The translations under genes and the position numbers were made by a program. 36,914 nucleotides of DNA from JBAXTE01 sp964653595 (lineage in GTDB: Bacteria > Bacteroidota > Bacteroidia > Bacteroidales > WCHB1-69), in contig CAZZHH010000033.1 of NCBI GenBank assembly GCA_964653595.1, forward strand, positions 1-36,914. Reading direction: 5' to 3'. Position 1 is the first letter of the stretch; the number at the start of each line of letters is the position of its first letter. The notes under the pieces were generated by a model. That model was not told where the DNA came from and ran no database searches. It was given only the letters and a program-made list of their open reading frames with translations. Positions 16,114 to 23,209 of the stretch are shown piece by piece.

Positions 16114-17802
16114 ATGAAACGATCGTTCTTAATTTTCATAACTGCTGTTTTATCCAGCATTATTGGAATATCACAAAACGTTAATTACATTTCTACATAC
16201 ACTCCAATTAAAGAGAGTAAATTGGTATCAACAAAAATTCTTGGTAAAATTGATGACAATATTTATGTAAAATCGGTTATTAAAAAGAAGGAAAAAGGAC
16301 TTCGCTTATCGGTCTATCACAAAGACAGTACTACTTTGATAAAGACAATACCTATTAAAGCATTTGGATTACCAAAATCTGGTACAATCATCGATGAATG
16401 TGATGTTCAGGAAACAATGATTTGCAATGATTTAATTTACGTTGTATGGTCACAAACTACGGATACTGAAAAAAGTGCATACATTCAAATTTTCGATAAA
16501 GAATTAACTGAAATTCAAAAACCAAAAAAAATACTTCAATTAGCTCGAAGGGAAAAAGTATTTCATGATGCATCCCTGTTTTTTATTTCTAGTTCGGATG
16601 GAGCAAAATTCATAATAGGTGGAGAACAATGTTCTGATAAAAACGAAAAAGTCACTTTGCAATACAAGTTGTTGGATAAAAATTTCAACATTATAGAATC
16701 TTGCCAAGCTACACTTCCATATTCTGTTATTACAAAAAGTAATAAAACGACTTCAGACTATAAAATAGACAATGAGGGCAACTTGTATTTTGACACAAGA
16801 GTAACCATGTCTTCCGACAGCAAAAACACTGACAAAAAAATAATAAGCGGACATTTGATTGGAAAAATCAACTCTATCGATTCGGAAGTAAACTCAAAAT
16901 TTATCTCTTTTAAAGGTAAAATATTAACCAATTTTAATTACGAAATCAACAATAATGACATATCTATATTGGGTACCTATACTAACGAAAAAAACAATTA
17001 TAAGGAAAAAACACATACAGGAATTTATCTTACCAAAATTGATAAAATCTCCTTTGAAAATATTGACGATGTAATTTTTAATGATATCGAAAAAACCAAC
17101 ATTGTATTTTCAGATTATGAAATGAGCAATTCAGAAAAAAAACGATACGATATAAATGAACTTACGCTCGAAAGAATAAACAACAATGATTTGGTAATTA
17201 CAAACATCACTAAGACACCTGACAATGGCCTTTTACTTGTTGCTAACAGTCAACATTGGGTTTCAGACTGTTCAAATTCAACATGTAAGACCATAACCTA
17301 TCACAGAGGAGTAATATACATTCGTATAGATGAAGCAAGGAAGCTCTCATGGGTTTCGTGCACCGAACAAAGCATCAATTACAATAGTTTTATCACCCCT
17401 GCAAATAAACTAATCACTAAAGGAAATAAATACATAACCGTAGTGCGAACAAGTAAAAAAATGAACAGCATTTATTCAATTGATAGTCAAACTGGTTTTG
17501 TAAAAAAGATTCCTTTAGAGGCAAAATTCAGAATGCAAGATCCAGAAGATATCGATGGGGAAATCTATTTTGTTGGGTTAAACCCTAAAATCTCGACCAA
17601 AGGCTGGATTACAATGGGTATTGGAATGGCTTTGATTCCTGTTATTCCCTACACAGTTGTGTTAGCAATTGTTTCAGATGTATCGATGACTCTTGCAACC
17701 ATTGCAGCTGTTGGAGTGCCCCTAAGTTACCTATTATTGCAAATTGGGACAACTATTAAACGCCATAATGTATATTTTGGCAAATATCAGATAACAGATT
17801 AA
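16114..17802 (+). CDS. Exported hypothetical protein with C-terminal membrane segments
   Basis: 562 residues. Signal peptide MKRSFLIFITAVLSSIIGIS; then about 460 residues with short strand-like blocks (DNIYVKSVIKKKEKGLRLSV, ICNDLIYVVWSQ, LYFDTRV, NNDISILGTY, NDLVITNITKT) that look like a beta-propeller or similar repeat-strand fold; then two hydrophobic stretches near residues 500-545 (MGIGMALIPVIPYTVVLAIV and TLATIAAVGVPLSYLLLQIG). I do not recognise a named family. The topology suggests an exported sensor-like domain held by a C-terminal membrane hairpin. It is closed by a hairpin terminator at 17832-17871. Confidence 0.65.
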   Translation: MKRSFLIFITAVLSSIIGISQNVNYISTYTPIKESKLVSTKILGKIDDNIYVKSVIKKKEKGLRLSVYHKDSTTLIKTIPIKAFGLPKSGTIIDECDVQETMICNDLIYVVWSQTTDTEKSAYIQIFDKELTEIQKPKKILQLARREKVFHDASLFFISSSDGAKFIIGGEQCSDKNEKVTLQYKLLDKNFNIIESCQATLPYSVITKSNKTTSDYKIDNEGNLYFDTRVTMSSDSKNTDKKIISGHLIGKINSIDSEVNSKFISFKGKILTNFNYEINNNDISILGTYTNEKNNYKEKTHTGIYLTKIDKISFENIDDVIFNDIEKTNIVFSDYEMSNSEKKRYDINELTLERINNNDLVITNITKTPDNGLLLVANSQHWVSDCSNSTCKTITYHRGVIYIRIDEARKLSWVSCTEQSINYNSFITPANKLITKGNKYITVVRTSKKMNSIYSIDSQTGFVKKIPLEAKFRMQDPEDIDGEIYFVGLNPKISTKGWITMGIGMALIPVIPYTVVLAIVSDVSMTLATIAAVGVPLSYLLLQIGTTIKRHNVYFGKYQITD

Positions 17803-18182
17803 TCAGATAGTTTCAAAGTTAAAAAAAAGATCTAAGATACACTAAGTTTGACTTTTCTTAGTGTATTTTAGTATTCTCAATGTATTAGCGGTAAATTCTC
17901 AACTTAGGACCTCTAAACTTCTCACTGCAACTTAGCGCCTCTGCGTCTTTGCGTGAAACAAAACCTCAAGGTCTCGCATCGCGACTTTGCGTGACTCTGC
18001 TCTTTTGGGATCTCTGCGTCCATCCCACTTTGCGAAACTTTGCTCCTCCACGTTCTCTGCGTCCAATTCAGACCCAAGCAACTTAGCGTCTTTGCGTGAA
18101 ACAAAACCTCAAGGACTCGCATCGCGACTTTGCGTAACTCTGCTTTTTTTGCGGACTCTGCGTCCAATCAGACCCAAGCAAC
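17803..18182. other. Intergenic interval, terminator plus repeat cluster
   Basis: 380 bp without a gene: the terminator at 17832-17871, about 60 bp of AT-rich sequence, then the TTTGCGT-type repeats. Open frames through the repeats on either strand have no resemblance to proteins and are shadows of the repeat. Confidence 0.7.
17832..17871 (+). terminator. Hairpin terminator after the 16114 gene
   Basis: Left arm CTAAGATACACTAAG (17832-17846) pairs with CTTAGTGTATTTTAG (17857-17871), 15 bp with one G-T pair, loop of 10 nt. The T-rich right arm fits an intrinsic terminator. Confidence 0.7.
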
Positions 18183-18190
18183 TTAGCGTG
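17930..18190. repeat. Dispersed TTTGCGT/CTCTGCGT-type repeat, two tandem copies
   Basis: A block at 17945-18002 recurs at 18088-18145 with only a few changes (start GTCTTTGCGTGAAACAAAAC, centre CGCATCGCGACTTTGCGT). Another block with GACCCAAGCAACTTAGCGT occurs at 18071-18089 and 18171-18189. The whole 260 bp is built of CTTTGCGT, CTCTGCGTCC and ACTTAGCGT words. Such Bacteroidota intergenic repeats have no coding role that I know. The last copy contributes the stop codon of the neighbouring membrane protein gene. Confidence 0.8.
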
Positions 18191-18647
18191 AACCCATTCT
18201 ACGACCAAGAAAAGCCACCACAACCAGCAATCCCAAGCCTGCCACCAACAGAAAGAGCCCCTCGCGGGGCAAAATGGAGACTTTGGCGTTTTGCATCAGC
18301 GTTTTGGCCATCTCCGCATACGGACCTTTCGACATGGAGGAAGCACTCATCATGGAGTCGACGATGGAATAAATAATCACTCCAGCATTTAGCACGGCTG
18401 ACACCCACAGCCATTTGTAACGTTGAAAAAATGCCAAAACTAAAGAAACAACAGCGACCATCAACAGATACTTTCCATCTCCGTTGCCATGATTCCAATA
18501 ATCGACCACCACTTTCTGGGCATTGGCAATTCCCATAAATACAATGCTAACCTTCATTTGGATAAAAGGTAAGAAAACCCCCAATACAATCAACAGCGAA
18601 GAGGTTAAAGTCAACAAAAAGAGCTTGTTGAAGCGTTCTTTATACAT
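18183..18647 (-). CDS. Small four-helix membrane protein, unrecognised
   Basis: 154 residues with four predicted membrane helices: about 8-30 (LFLLTLTSSLLIVLGVFLPF), 60-75 (YLLMVAVVSLVLAFF), 80-95 (WLWVSAVLNAGVIIYSI) and 131-149 (GLFLLVAGLGLLVVVAFLG). Between helices 3 and 4 is a Met/Ser-rich loop (MMSASSMSKGPYAEMAKTLM). No family recognised; layout resembles small TM4-type proteins. A promoter is visible at 18684-18691. The gene is bracketed by the two clusters of TTTGCGT-type repeats, and its final codons (CGC TAA) lie within the repeat, so the present C-terminus may differ from that of relatives. Base composition is richer in G+C than the flanks. Confidence 0.6.
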   Translation of the reverse strand: MYKERFNKLFLLTLTSSLLIVLGVFLPFIQMKVSIVFMGIANAQKVVVDYWNHGNGDGKYLLMVAVVSLVLAFFQRYKWLWVSAVLNAGVIIYSIVDSMMSASSMSKGPYAEMAKTLMQNAKVSILPREGLFLLVAGLGLLVVVAFLGRRMGSR

Positions 18648-18683
18648 AAAATATGTGTTTTTCGATTACGATCTGTTCAGAAA

Positions 18684-18719
18684 CAAAGGTAGAAAAAAAT
18701 TGGAAGAAATACAGGCAAA
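18684..18719 (-). promoter_or_regulatory. Promoter of the 18183-18647 gene
   Basis: Minus-strand TACCTTTG at 18684-18691 (TAnnTTTG) about 36 bp upstream of the ATG, with TTTG at 18716-18719 and a 24-bp spacer. Confidence 0.55.
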
Positions 18720-18803
18720 CACGGTAAAAAAGAGTGGACAAATACAACTCCGCACCTCAGCGATCTCCTCATCCATTCTTCTAAGCATACCCTGTGGTAA
18801 AAT

Positions 18804-18915
18804 ATCTCTGCGTCCTATGCGGCTCTGTATTTCTTTGCGAAACTTTGCTCTTCGGCGAGCTCTGCGTCCAATCTTCTCCGCGTCCTTTGCGGTTAAACAT
18901 TCTTTGAGTGAAACA
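18804..18915. repeat. Second cluster of TTTGCG/CTCTGCGTCC-type repeat
   Basis: Words CTCTGCGTCC, TTCTTTGCGAAACTTTGCTC, GAGCTCTGCGTCCAATC, CCGCGTCCTTTGCGGTTAAA and TTTGAGTGAAAC, in the same orientation as the cluster at 17930-18190. It runs up to the stop codon of the alkyltransferase-like gene at 18917. Confidence 0.75.
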
Positions 18916-18916
18916 A

Positions 18917-19252
18917 CTACTTAACCAACTCCGTGAACGGATCCCAGAAATAGTCCTCCATCTTCACAATCTGGTTCTCTTTCACCACCACCCCTTCCGC
19001 TTCCAAGAGCGATTGCATGGTTTGATTGTCCCCGAAGTGGATTTTGCCGGTTAACAGTCCCGTGCGGTTCACCACCCGGTGTGCCGGCACCTCGTCTAGT
19101 CTGAATTTGGTGCTATTCAATGCCCATCCCACCATTCTGGAGGATTTGGGCGTTCCAAGACAACGGGCGATGGCTCCGTATGTCGTCACTCTTCCCACTG
19201 GAATCTGTTTTACGATGTCGATTACATTTCCGAAGAGAGAGTCATTGGTCAT
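18917..19252 (-). CDS. Alkyltransferase-like protein (MGMT family without the acceptor cysteine)
   Basis: 111 residues, corresponding to only the C-terminal DNA-binding/active-site domain of O6-alkylguanine-DNA alkyltransferase. The helix-turn-helix entry PVGRVTTYGAIARCLG (18-33), SRMVGWAL with the minor-groove arginine finger, and PAHRVVNRTG are clear. The alkyl-acceptor Cys of the usual PCHR motif is Ala57 here, so it cannot transfer alkyl groups to itself. Known alkyltransferase-like proteins bind O6-alkylguanine and hand the lesion to nucleotide excision repair, which is the likely role. It begins inside the end of trmB (4-bp ATGA overlap at 19249-19252). Confidence 0.88.
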   Translation of the reverse strand: MTNDSLFGNVIDIVKQIPVGRVTTYGAIARCLGTPKSSRMVGWALNSTKFRLDEVPAHRVVNRTGLLTGKIHFGDNQTMQSLLEAEGVVVKENQIVKMEDYFWDPFTELVK

Positions 19253-19932
19253 ACCGTTTTGCGATTAATCATAAAGCGGACATATTTGATTTTAAGCCCT
19301 TGTTCGAGCCACATCTTTTCGTAGAAAGTCTGGATTTTGCTCACATCATCTTTCACCTCATCGGCATAAAGATCGTGACTTTTAAATAGAATCTCATGAT
19401 TTCCTTCGGCAATAGTTTCCAACGTAAATTCAAAAAAGAAGTCACTGTCGGTCTTTAGGTGCATGATTCCTTCAGGTTTCAGGATATTTGCGTATCGTTT
19501 CAGGTACGTTGGCGAGGTAAGTCTTTTGCGGTGATTTGGCTTGCTGGGTTGAGGATCTGGAAAGGTCACCCAAATTTCATCCACCTCATCCGTAGCAAAA
19601 AAGTGTTCGATAAACTGAATATTGGTGCGCACAAAAGCCACGTTATCCAGGTTGTTCTCTATGGCATTCCGGCACCCGCGCCACAATCGGGCACCCTGAC
19701 GATCGAAGCCGATAAAGTTCTTTTCGGGATACATTGAAGCCAATCCGGTGGTGTAATCCCCTTTTCCACAACCCACTTCGACAATGATCGGATGATCGTT
19801 CTTAAAATAATCTTGACGCCATTTGCCTTTCAATGGAAAAGAATCTGGATTTTGCAAGTCTTCGTATTGATATTGAAACAAGTTTTTAAAAGTCAGATTT
19901 TCCGCAAATCGTCTAAGTTTATCTTTTCCCAC
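19249..19932 (-). CDS. trmB: tRNA (guanine-N7-)-methyltransferase
   Basis: Forms m7G46 in tRNA using AdoMet. SAM motif VEVGCGKGDYTTGLA, then NFIGFDRQGARLWRGC, the substrate signature WVTFPDPQPSKPNHRKRL, and MHLKTDSDFFFEFTL. I place the start at a GTG (19930-19932) giving VGKDKLRRFAENLTF, which matches the usual MGKNKL-type TrmB N-terminus. The frame is open back to an ATG at 20031, but those extra 33 codons run through dispersed intergenic repeats and look non-protein. Translationally coupled to the alkyltransferase-like gene downstream. Convergent with nothing; same strand as the SPOR operon. Confidence 0.92.
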   Translation of the reverse strand: MGKDKLRRFAENLTFKNLFQYQYEDLQNPDSFPLKGKWRQDYFKNDHPIIVEVGCGKGDYTTGLASMYPEKNFIGFDRQGARLWRGCRNAIENNLDNVAFVRTNIQFIEHFFATDEVDEIWVTFPDPQPSKPNHRKRLTSPTYLKRYANILKPEGIMHLKTDSDFFFEFTLETIAEGNHEILFKSHDLYADEVKDDVSKIQTFYEKMWLEQGLKIKYVRFMINRKTV

Positions 19933-20417
19933 TGTATATCTGTTTATAGAGTTGTGCGAAGTTCGTTGTTTGCAACTGGCTGTGCGATCCCGATACTTAT
20001 CGGGATTGACTTCGCACTCGAGCTCACACAATGATTAATATTAACTTTAATATCGCAAAATTAACACATTTGCGTGAAATTTGCAACTGGTTGTGCGAAG
20101 TTTGCAGTCTAAAAATGAATAATATCATCGCGGTAGCCTTTAAACCGACCTCAGCAAAAAAGCGTTAAAAAAATCAACCATTTATACGGTTAAGGCGAGG
20201 CGGGTGATCTGCCGCAAACAAGTTTCAAGTCGATTAATCAGTCAGATGAATTTCATTGCTTAAATAACGCATTTGACTTGGCTCGCTCAGTATAAATGGT
20301 TGATTTTTAGCTTTTTTGGTGCAGTCTTGAATTTTTTGTTTCTTTTTGTTTCAAGACAAAAAGAAAGGCGACAAACAAAAATATTCACTATAAGAGTGCG
20401 AAGTTTTCAACTTCGCA
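19933..20417. repeat. Composite intergenic repeat island between trmB and the SPOR gene
   Basis: 485 bp built of repeats. TTTGCAACTGGCTGTGCGA (19969-19987) recurs at 20080-20098 with one change. A 9-bp hairpin ATCCCGATA-CT-TATCGGGAT is at 19987-20006. A 19-bp perfect inverted repeat AAAAATCAACCATTTATAC joins 20169-20187 to 20290-20308 and can be extended outward with small gaps. Hairpins are at 20339-20366 (11-bp stem TTTCTTTTTGT) and 20396-20418 (10-bp stem GTGCGAAGTT). No gene on either strand. Confidence 0.75.
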
Positions 20418-20418
20418 C
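20396..20418 (-). terminator. Hairpin at the stop codon of the SPOR gene, possible terminator
   Basis: GTGCGAAGTT (20396-20405) and AACTTCGCAC (20409-20418) form a perfect 10-bp stem with a 3-nt loop, starting at the first base of the complementary strand of the TAG stop. It is positioned to end transcription of the dNK-kdsB-SPOR operon, but the downstream strand has only a weak T-tract. It also belongs to the GTGCGAAGTT repeat family nearby. Confidence 0.45.
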
Positions 20419-21593
20419 TAATACTTAACGATCCAAGGATCCAAGTTCTGTTTCTCATACAACTCATCGGCAAAGTCACGAGCCAGACGTTCGGTATCAT
20501 AACCCGGTTTGTAAGCGACGCGATATAATCCTTGTTCGTTTTTATCGATGACGACTGGATTATAGCCTTTACGTTTCAATTGTTTCACCCCTTTGCTTGC
20601 ATTTCCTAAATCTTTGAATGACATGGCAATGACATAATATTTTCCTGCATCTTTGGGAGCATAAACGATGACGGACAAATCAGCTTTTTCGCCAGTTTTG
20701 ACTTTGTTCTTTACTGGTTGCACCACCGTTGGTTGTTCAACAACTGGTTGTTCAACGGCTGGTTGCTCAACAGCTGGTTCCACCGAAGCTGTTGTAGTAT
20801 CTGAAACAGAGGTAGTATCGATTACGACCACTTCTTCCACAATCTCTTTCACAATGGTTGTCGTATCGGTTTTAACCTCCGTTTTGCAGCCTACAAGTCC
20901 CATGACATCGTCTTTAAACAGATAACCAACCACACCGAGGGCGGCTATCAGCAAGAAGATAATGACGATCCAAACACCTTTTTTGCTTTTTTTCTTCGGT
21001 TGAGGATTTTCGGTGGTAACTTCGGGAGTGGCCGTTGGTGACACCTCCGGAGTAGGATTGTTTTGCTCTTCCATAACGTTTGTCTCTTTTTTGATGATCA
21101 CTTCTTTTTCGGGTTCTACAGCGGGGGCAACTGGTGCAACTGGAATTACAGGTGCAACTTCAATGGGTTTTGCCTGAGGCAATTCGGTTTTTATCTGACC
21201 CAGTCCAAGGTCATTTTTATCTATCACAACACCTTCATTCACCGATACTTCAAACTCGGTGGCAGACACTGTTTTAACGGTGCATACTTTGTCAATGGTA
21301 AATGATTTGGTGTTAACAAATGAATTTTTTAATATTGACAGGAATTGGTTCACTTTAACGGAAGCCTCATCTATCGATATATTTTGCGCTGATTTGACGG
21401 CCAATAAAAATTGTTGGTCATCACCAGATGATGTTTTTGAAAATTTCAGCACCGAGTGAGGCGGGGTCATTTCGTGGGTTACAGGATGAATAGAGGCACT
21501 TTGGTGTTCGACGGTAAACTGTCCCACACCCGCTAAAAAAACACGTTTTTGGTCTTGAATTAACGTTAAAATAATTTCCTCAATTGTCTTCAT
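20418..21593 (-). CDS. HU-like/CCDC81-type domain protein with TM helix and C-terminal SPOR domain
   Basis: 391 residues. Residues 1-75 resemble the prokaryotic CCDC81-like HU fold (IEEIILTLIQDQKRVFLAGVGQF), found in Bacteroidota; 130-205 are a Pro/Val/Glu-rich stretch ending in a basic KKKSKKG; 207-226 is one TM helix; then an acidic Thr/Val stretch with VEQP repeats; 318-391 is a SPOR domain (KYYVIAMSFKDLGNASKGVK ... LYRVAYKPGY). SPOR domains bind denuded peptidoglycan at division septa, so a bitopic cell-division or envelope role is likely, with the HU-like part in the cytoplasm. Third gene after the kinase and kdsB (11-bp gap). Confidence 0.82.
   Translation of the reverse strand: MKTIEEIILTLIQDQKRVFLAGVGQFTVEHQSASIHPVTHEMTPPHSVLKFSKTSSGDDQQFLLAVKSAQNISIDEASVKVNQFLSILKNSFVNTKSFTIDKVCTVKTVSATEFEVSVNEGVVIDKNDLGLGQIKTELPQAKPIEVAPVIPVAPVAPAVEPEKEVIIKKETNVMEEQNNPTPEVSPTATPEVTTENPQPKKKSKKGVWIVIIFLLIAALGVVGYLFKDDVMGLVGCKTEVKTDTTTIVKEIVEEVVVIDTTSVSDTTTASVEPAVEQPAVEQPVVEQPTVVQPVKNKVKTGEKADLSVIVYAPKDAGKYYVIAMSFKDLGNASKGVKQLKRKGYNPVVIDKNEQGLYRVAYKPGYDTERLARDFADELYEKQNLDPWIVKY
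20716..20775. repeat. 15-bp tandem repeat inside the SPOR gene
   Basis: Three close units GGTTGTTCAACAACT, GGTTGTTCAACGGCT, GGTTGCTCAACAGCT and a degenerate fourth at 20716-20730. On the coding strand they give VEQP-type pentapeptides in the periplasmic linker, so copy number probably varies between strains without disturbing the frame. Confidence 0.8.
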
Positions 21594-21604
21594 TGTATCT
21601 GTAG

Positions 21605-22360
21605 TTATTTAAAATAGGTATTAAGCACTTTAGTCAGGTCATCGGGAGTATCGATGGCGATGCTTTCGGTTTCGGTCTCAGCGACATTGATGGAATAACC
21701 ATTTGAAAGCCATCTGAGTTGTTCGAGTGATTCAGCCAATTCAAGCGGTGCTTGTGGTTCTGCCACCAATTTTGCCAAAACATCCGAACGATAGGCATAA
21801 ATCCCGATATGTTTATAGAACGTATTTGTTGAAATCCAGTGTTCGTGCGCTATTCCTCGACAAAACGGGATCGGATTTCGGCTGAAGTATAGCGCCTTCG
21901 AAAACCGGTTAACCACCACTTTTACGACATTTTCATTGAAAAGTTCCGTTTTCTCTGAAATTTTTTTCATCATCGTGGCAATTTCCACCTCTTTATCTTG
22001 CAAAAGGTTGGCCAGTTTGTCAATTTGAATCGGATCAATAAAGGGCTCATCTCCCTGAATATTAATGACTCCATCTATCTTTCGAGCATGCTCACAACTT
22101 AAAATTGCCAATGCTTCGTTGCAACGTTCCGTCCCACTGGTGTGTGAATCGGAAGTCATCACTGCCTTTCCGCCAAAACCAACCACGTGGTCAAAGATCC
22201 GCTGATCGTCGGTGGCCACCAAGACATCTTCAAGCGACTCGGCCAGCAGGCATCGGCGATATACGCGTTCAATCATCGACATTCCTTTGATATCTACCAA
22301 CGGTTTGCCTTCGAAGCGGCTTGAACCATATCTTGCCGGAATTATTCCTACAATATTCAT
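21605..22360 (-). CDS. kdsB: 3-deoxy-manno-octulosonate cytidylyltransferase (CMP-KDO synthetase)
   Basis: Activates KDO with CTP for the LPS inner core. 251 residues, normal length. Signature IIPARYGSSRFEGKPL at the N-terminus (CTP binding), VATDDQRI, MTSDSHTSGTERCNEA, VINIQGDEPFIDP and the late YRSDVLAKL and LEQLRWLSNGYSI. It starts 3 bp after the kinase gene and is followed by the SPOR gene, forming one unit. Composition is more GC-rich than the kinase gene just upstream. Confidence 0.96.
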   Translation of the reverse strand: MNIVGIIPARYGSSRFEGKPLVDIKGMSMIERVYRRCLLAESLEDVLVATDDQRIFDHVVGFGGKAVMTSDSHTSGTERCNEALAILSCEHARKIDGVINIQGDEPFIDPIQIDKLANLLQDKEVEIATMMKKISEKTELFNENVVKVVVNRFSKALYFSRNPIPFCRGIAHEHWISTNTFYKHIGIYAYRSDVLAKLVAEPQAPLELAESLEQLRWLSNGYSINVAETETESIAIDTPDDLTKVLNTYFK

Positions 22361-22363
22361 CGG

Positions 22364-22978
22364 TTAAAACAATCCGTATAATTCAGCATTCACCTTATCT
22401 ATCACCTGTCCTAAATCGGCGGGATTATCTTGAAATTTACAGGTATCTACATCAATTACCAACAATTTACCATTTGTGTAATTTTGGATCCATTCATCGT
22501 AGCGATCATTTAATAACTGTAAATAATCGATACGAATAGAAGCTTCATAATCACGCCCGCGTTTTTGAATTTGACTTACCAATGTAGGCACACTTGCTTT
22601 GAGATAAATTAACAAGTCGGGTGGTTGAAGAAACGAACCCATCAACTCAAACAACGATTTATAGTTTTCAAAATCGCGAGTTGGCATTAACCCCATCTGA
22701 TGAAGATTAGGTGCAAAAATATACGCATCCTCGTAAATAGTTCTATCTTGAATTACATCGATATTCTTTTTCCTTAATTCAACAACTTGACGAAAACGAC
22801 TATTCAAGAAATAGATTTGTAAATTAAAGGACCATCGTTGCATATCCTCGTAAAAACTAGTAAGATATGGATTCGTGTCAACATCTTCATATTGAGGAGT
22901 CCAATGAAAATTTTTAGCCAACAAATTTGTCAGCGTGGTCTTACCCGACCCAATATTTCCTGCTATTGCTATATGCAT
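22364..22978 (-). CDS. Deoxynucleoside kinase (deoxyadenosine/deoxyguanosine kinase type)
   Basis: Salvage kinase transferring phosphate to deoxynucleosides. 204 residues of the dNK family: P-loop GNIGSGKT (7-14), EDVDTNPYL, the DRS-like QDRTIYEDAYIFA motif, LPDLLIYL-type PPDLLIYLKAS and the lid Arg cluster around QKRGRDYEASI. Substrate (dA, dG or dC) cannot be told from sequence alone. First gene of the unit with a promoter at 22994-23001. Confidence 0.9.
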   Translation of the reverse strand: MHIAIAGNIGSGKTTLTNLLAKNFHWTPQYEDVDTNPYLTSFYEDMQRWSFNLQIYFLNSRFRQVVELRKKNIDVIQDRTIYEDAYIFAPNLHQMGLMPTRDFENYKSLFELMGSFLQPPDLLIYLKASVPTLVSQIQKRGRDYEASIRIDYLQLLNDRYDEWIQNYTNGKLLVIDVDTCKFQDNPADLGQVIDKVNAELYGLF

Positions 22979-22993
22979 ATCTGCTTTTTTTAG

Positions 22994-23024
22994 TCAAAAA
23001 TAGGAATTTTTTTTTATTAAACAA
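22994..23024 (-). promoter_or_regulatory. Promoter of the deoxynucleoside kinase-kdsB-SPOR unit
   Basis: Minus-strand TATTTTTG at 22994-23001 (TAnnTTTG) with GTTG at 23021-23024 as a three-of-four -33 box and a 19-bp spacer. The leader is very short, about 10 bp to the ATG. Confidence 0.55.
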
Positions 23025-23209
23025 CTAATTATTGTTTCTTTAAAACAAAATCCATGAATATAAGCAGATTTGAGATATGAAAGTTAGCAAAATGGTGCAT
23101 TTATGTAAAGGTAAAAACTCTAATTTTTTTAAATTTAACATCGATTTAGGATTGATAAAAAAACAATGAGAAAAATAGATAAACTTTGGCAATGGCAAAT
23201 TTTAAAAAT

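Noticed and set aside
17930..18190. Regular repeats considered as a CRISPR array
   Set aside because: Only two long copies with internal degenerate words, no constant repeat/unique spacer alternation, and no cas genes in the window.
17922..18376. Open frames through the repeat cluster on both strands (81 and 129 codons)
   Set aside because: Their peptides simply translate the TTTGCGT/CTCTGCGT words and run into the real membrane protein gene; no protein-like composition.
20339..20366. TTTCTTTTTGT hairpin considered as a stand-alone terminator
   Set aside because: No gene ends just before it on either strand; it is better treated as part of the repeat island.
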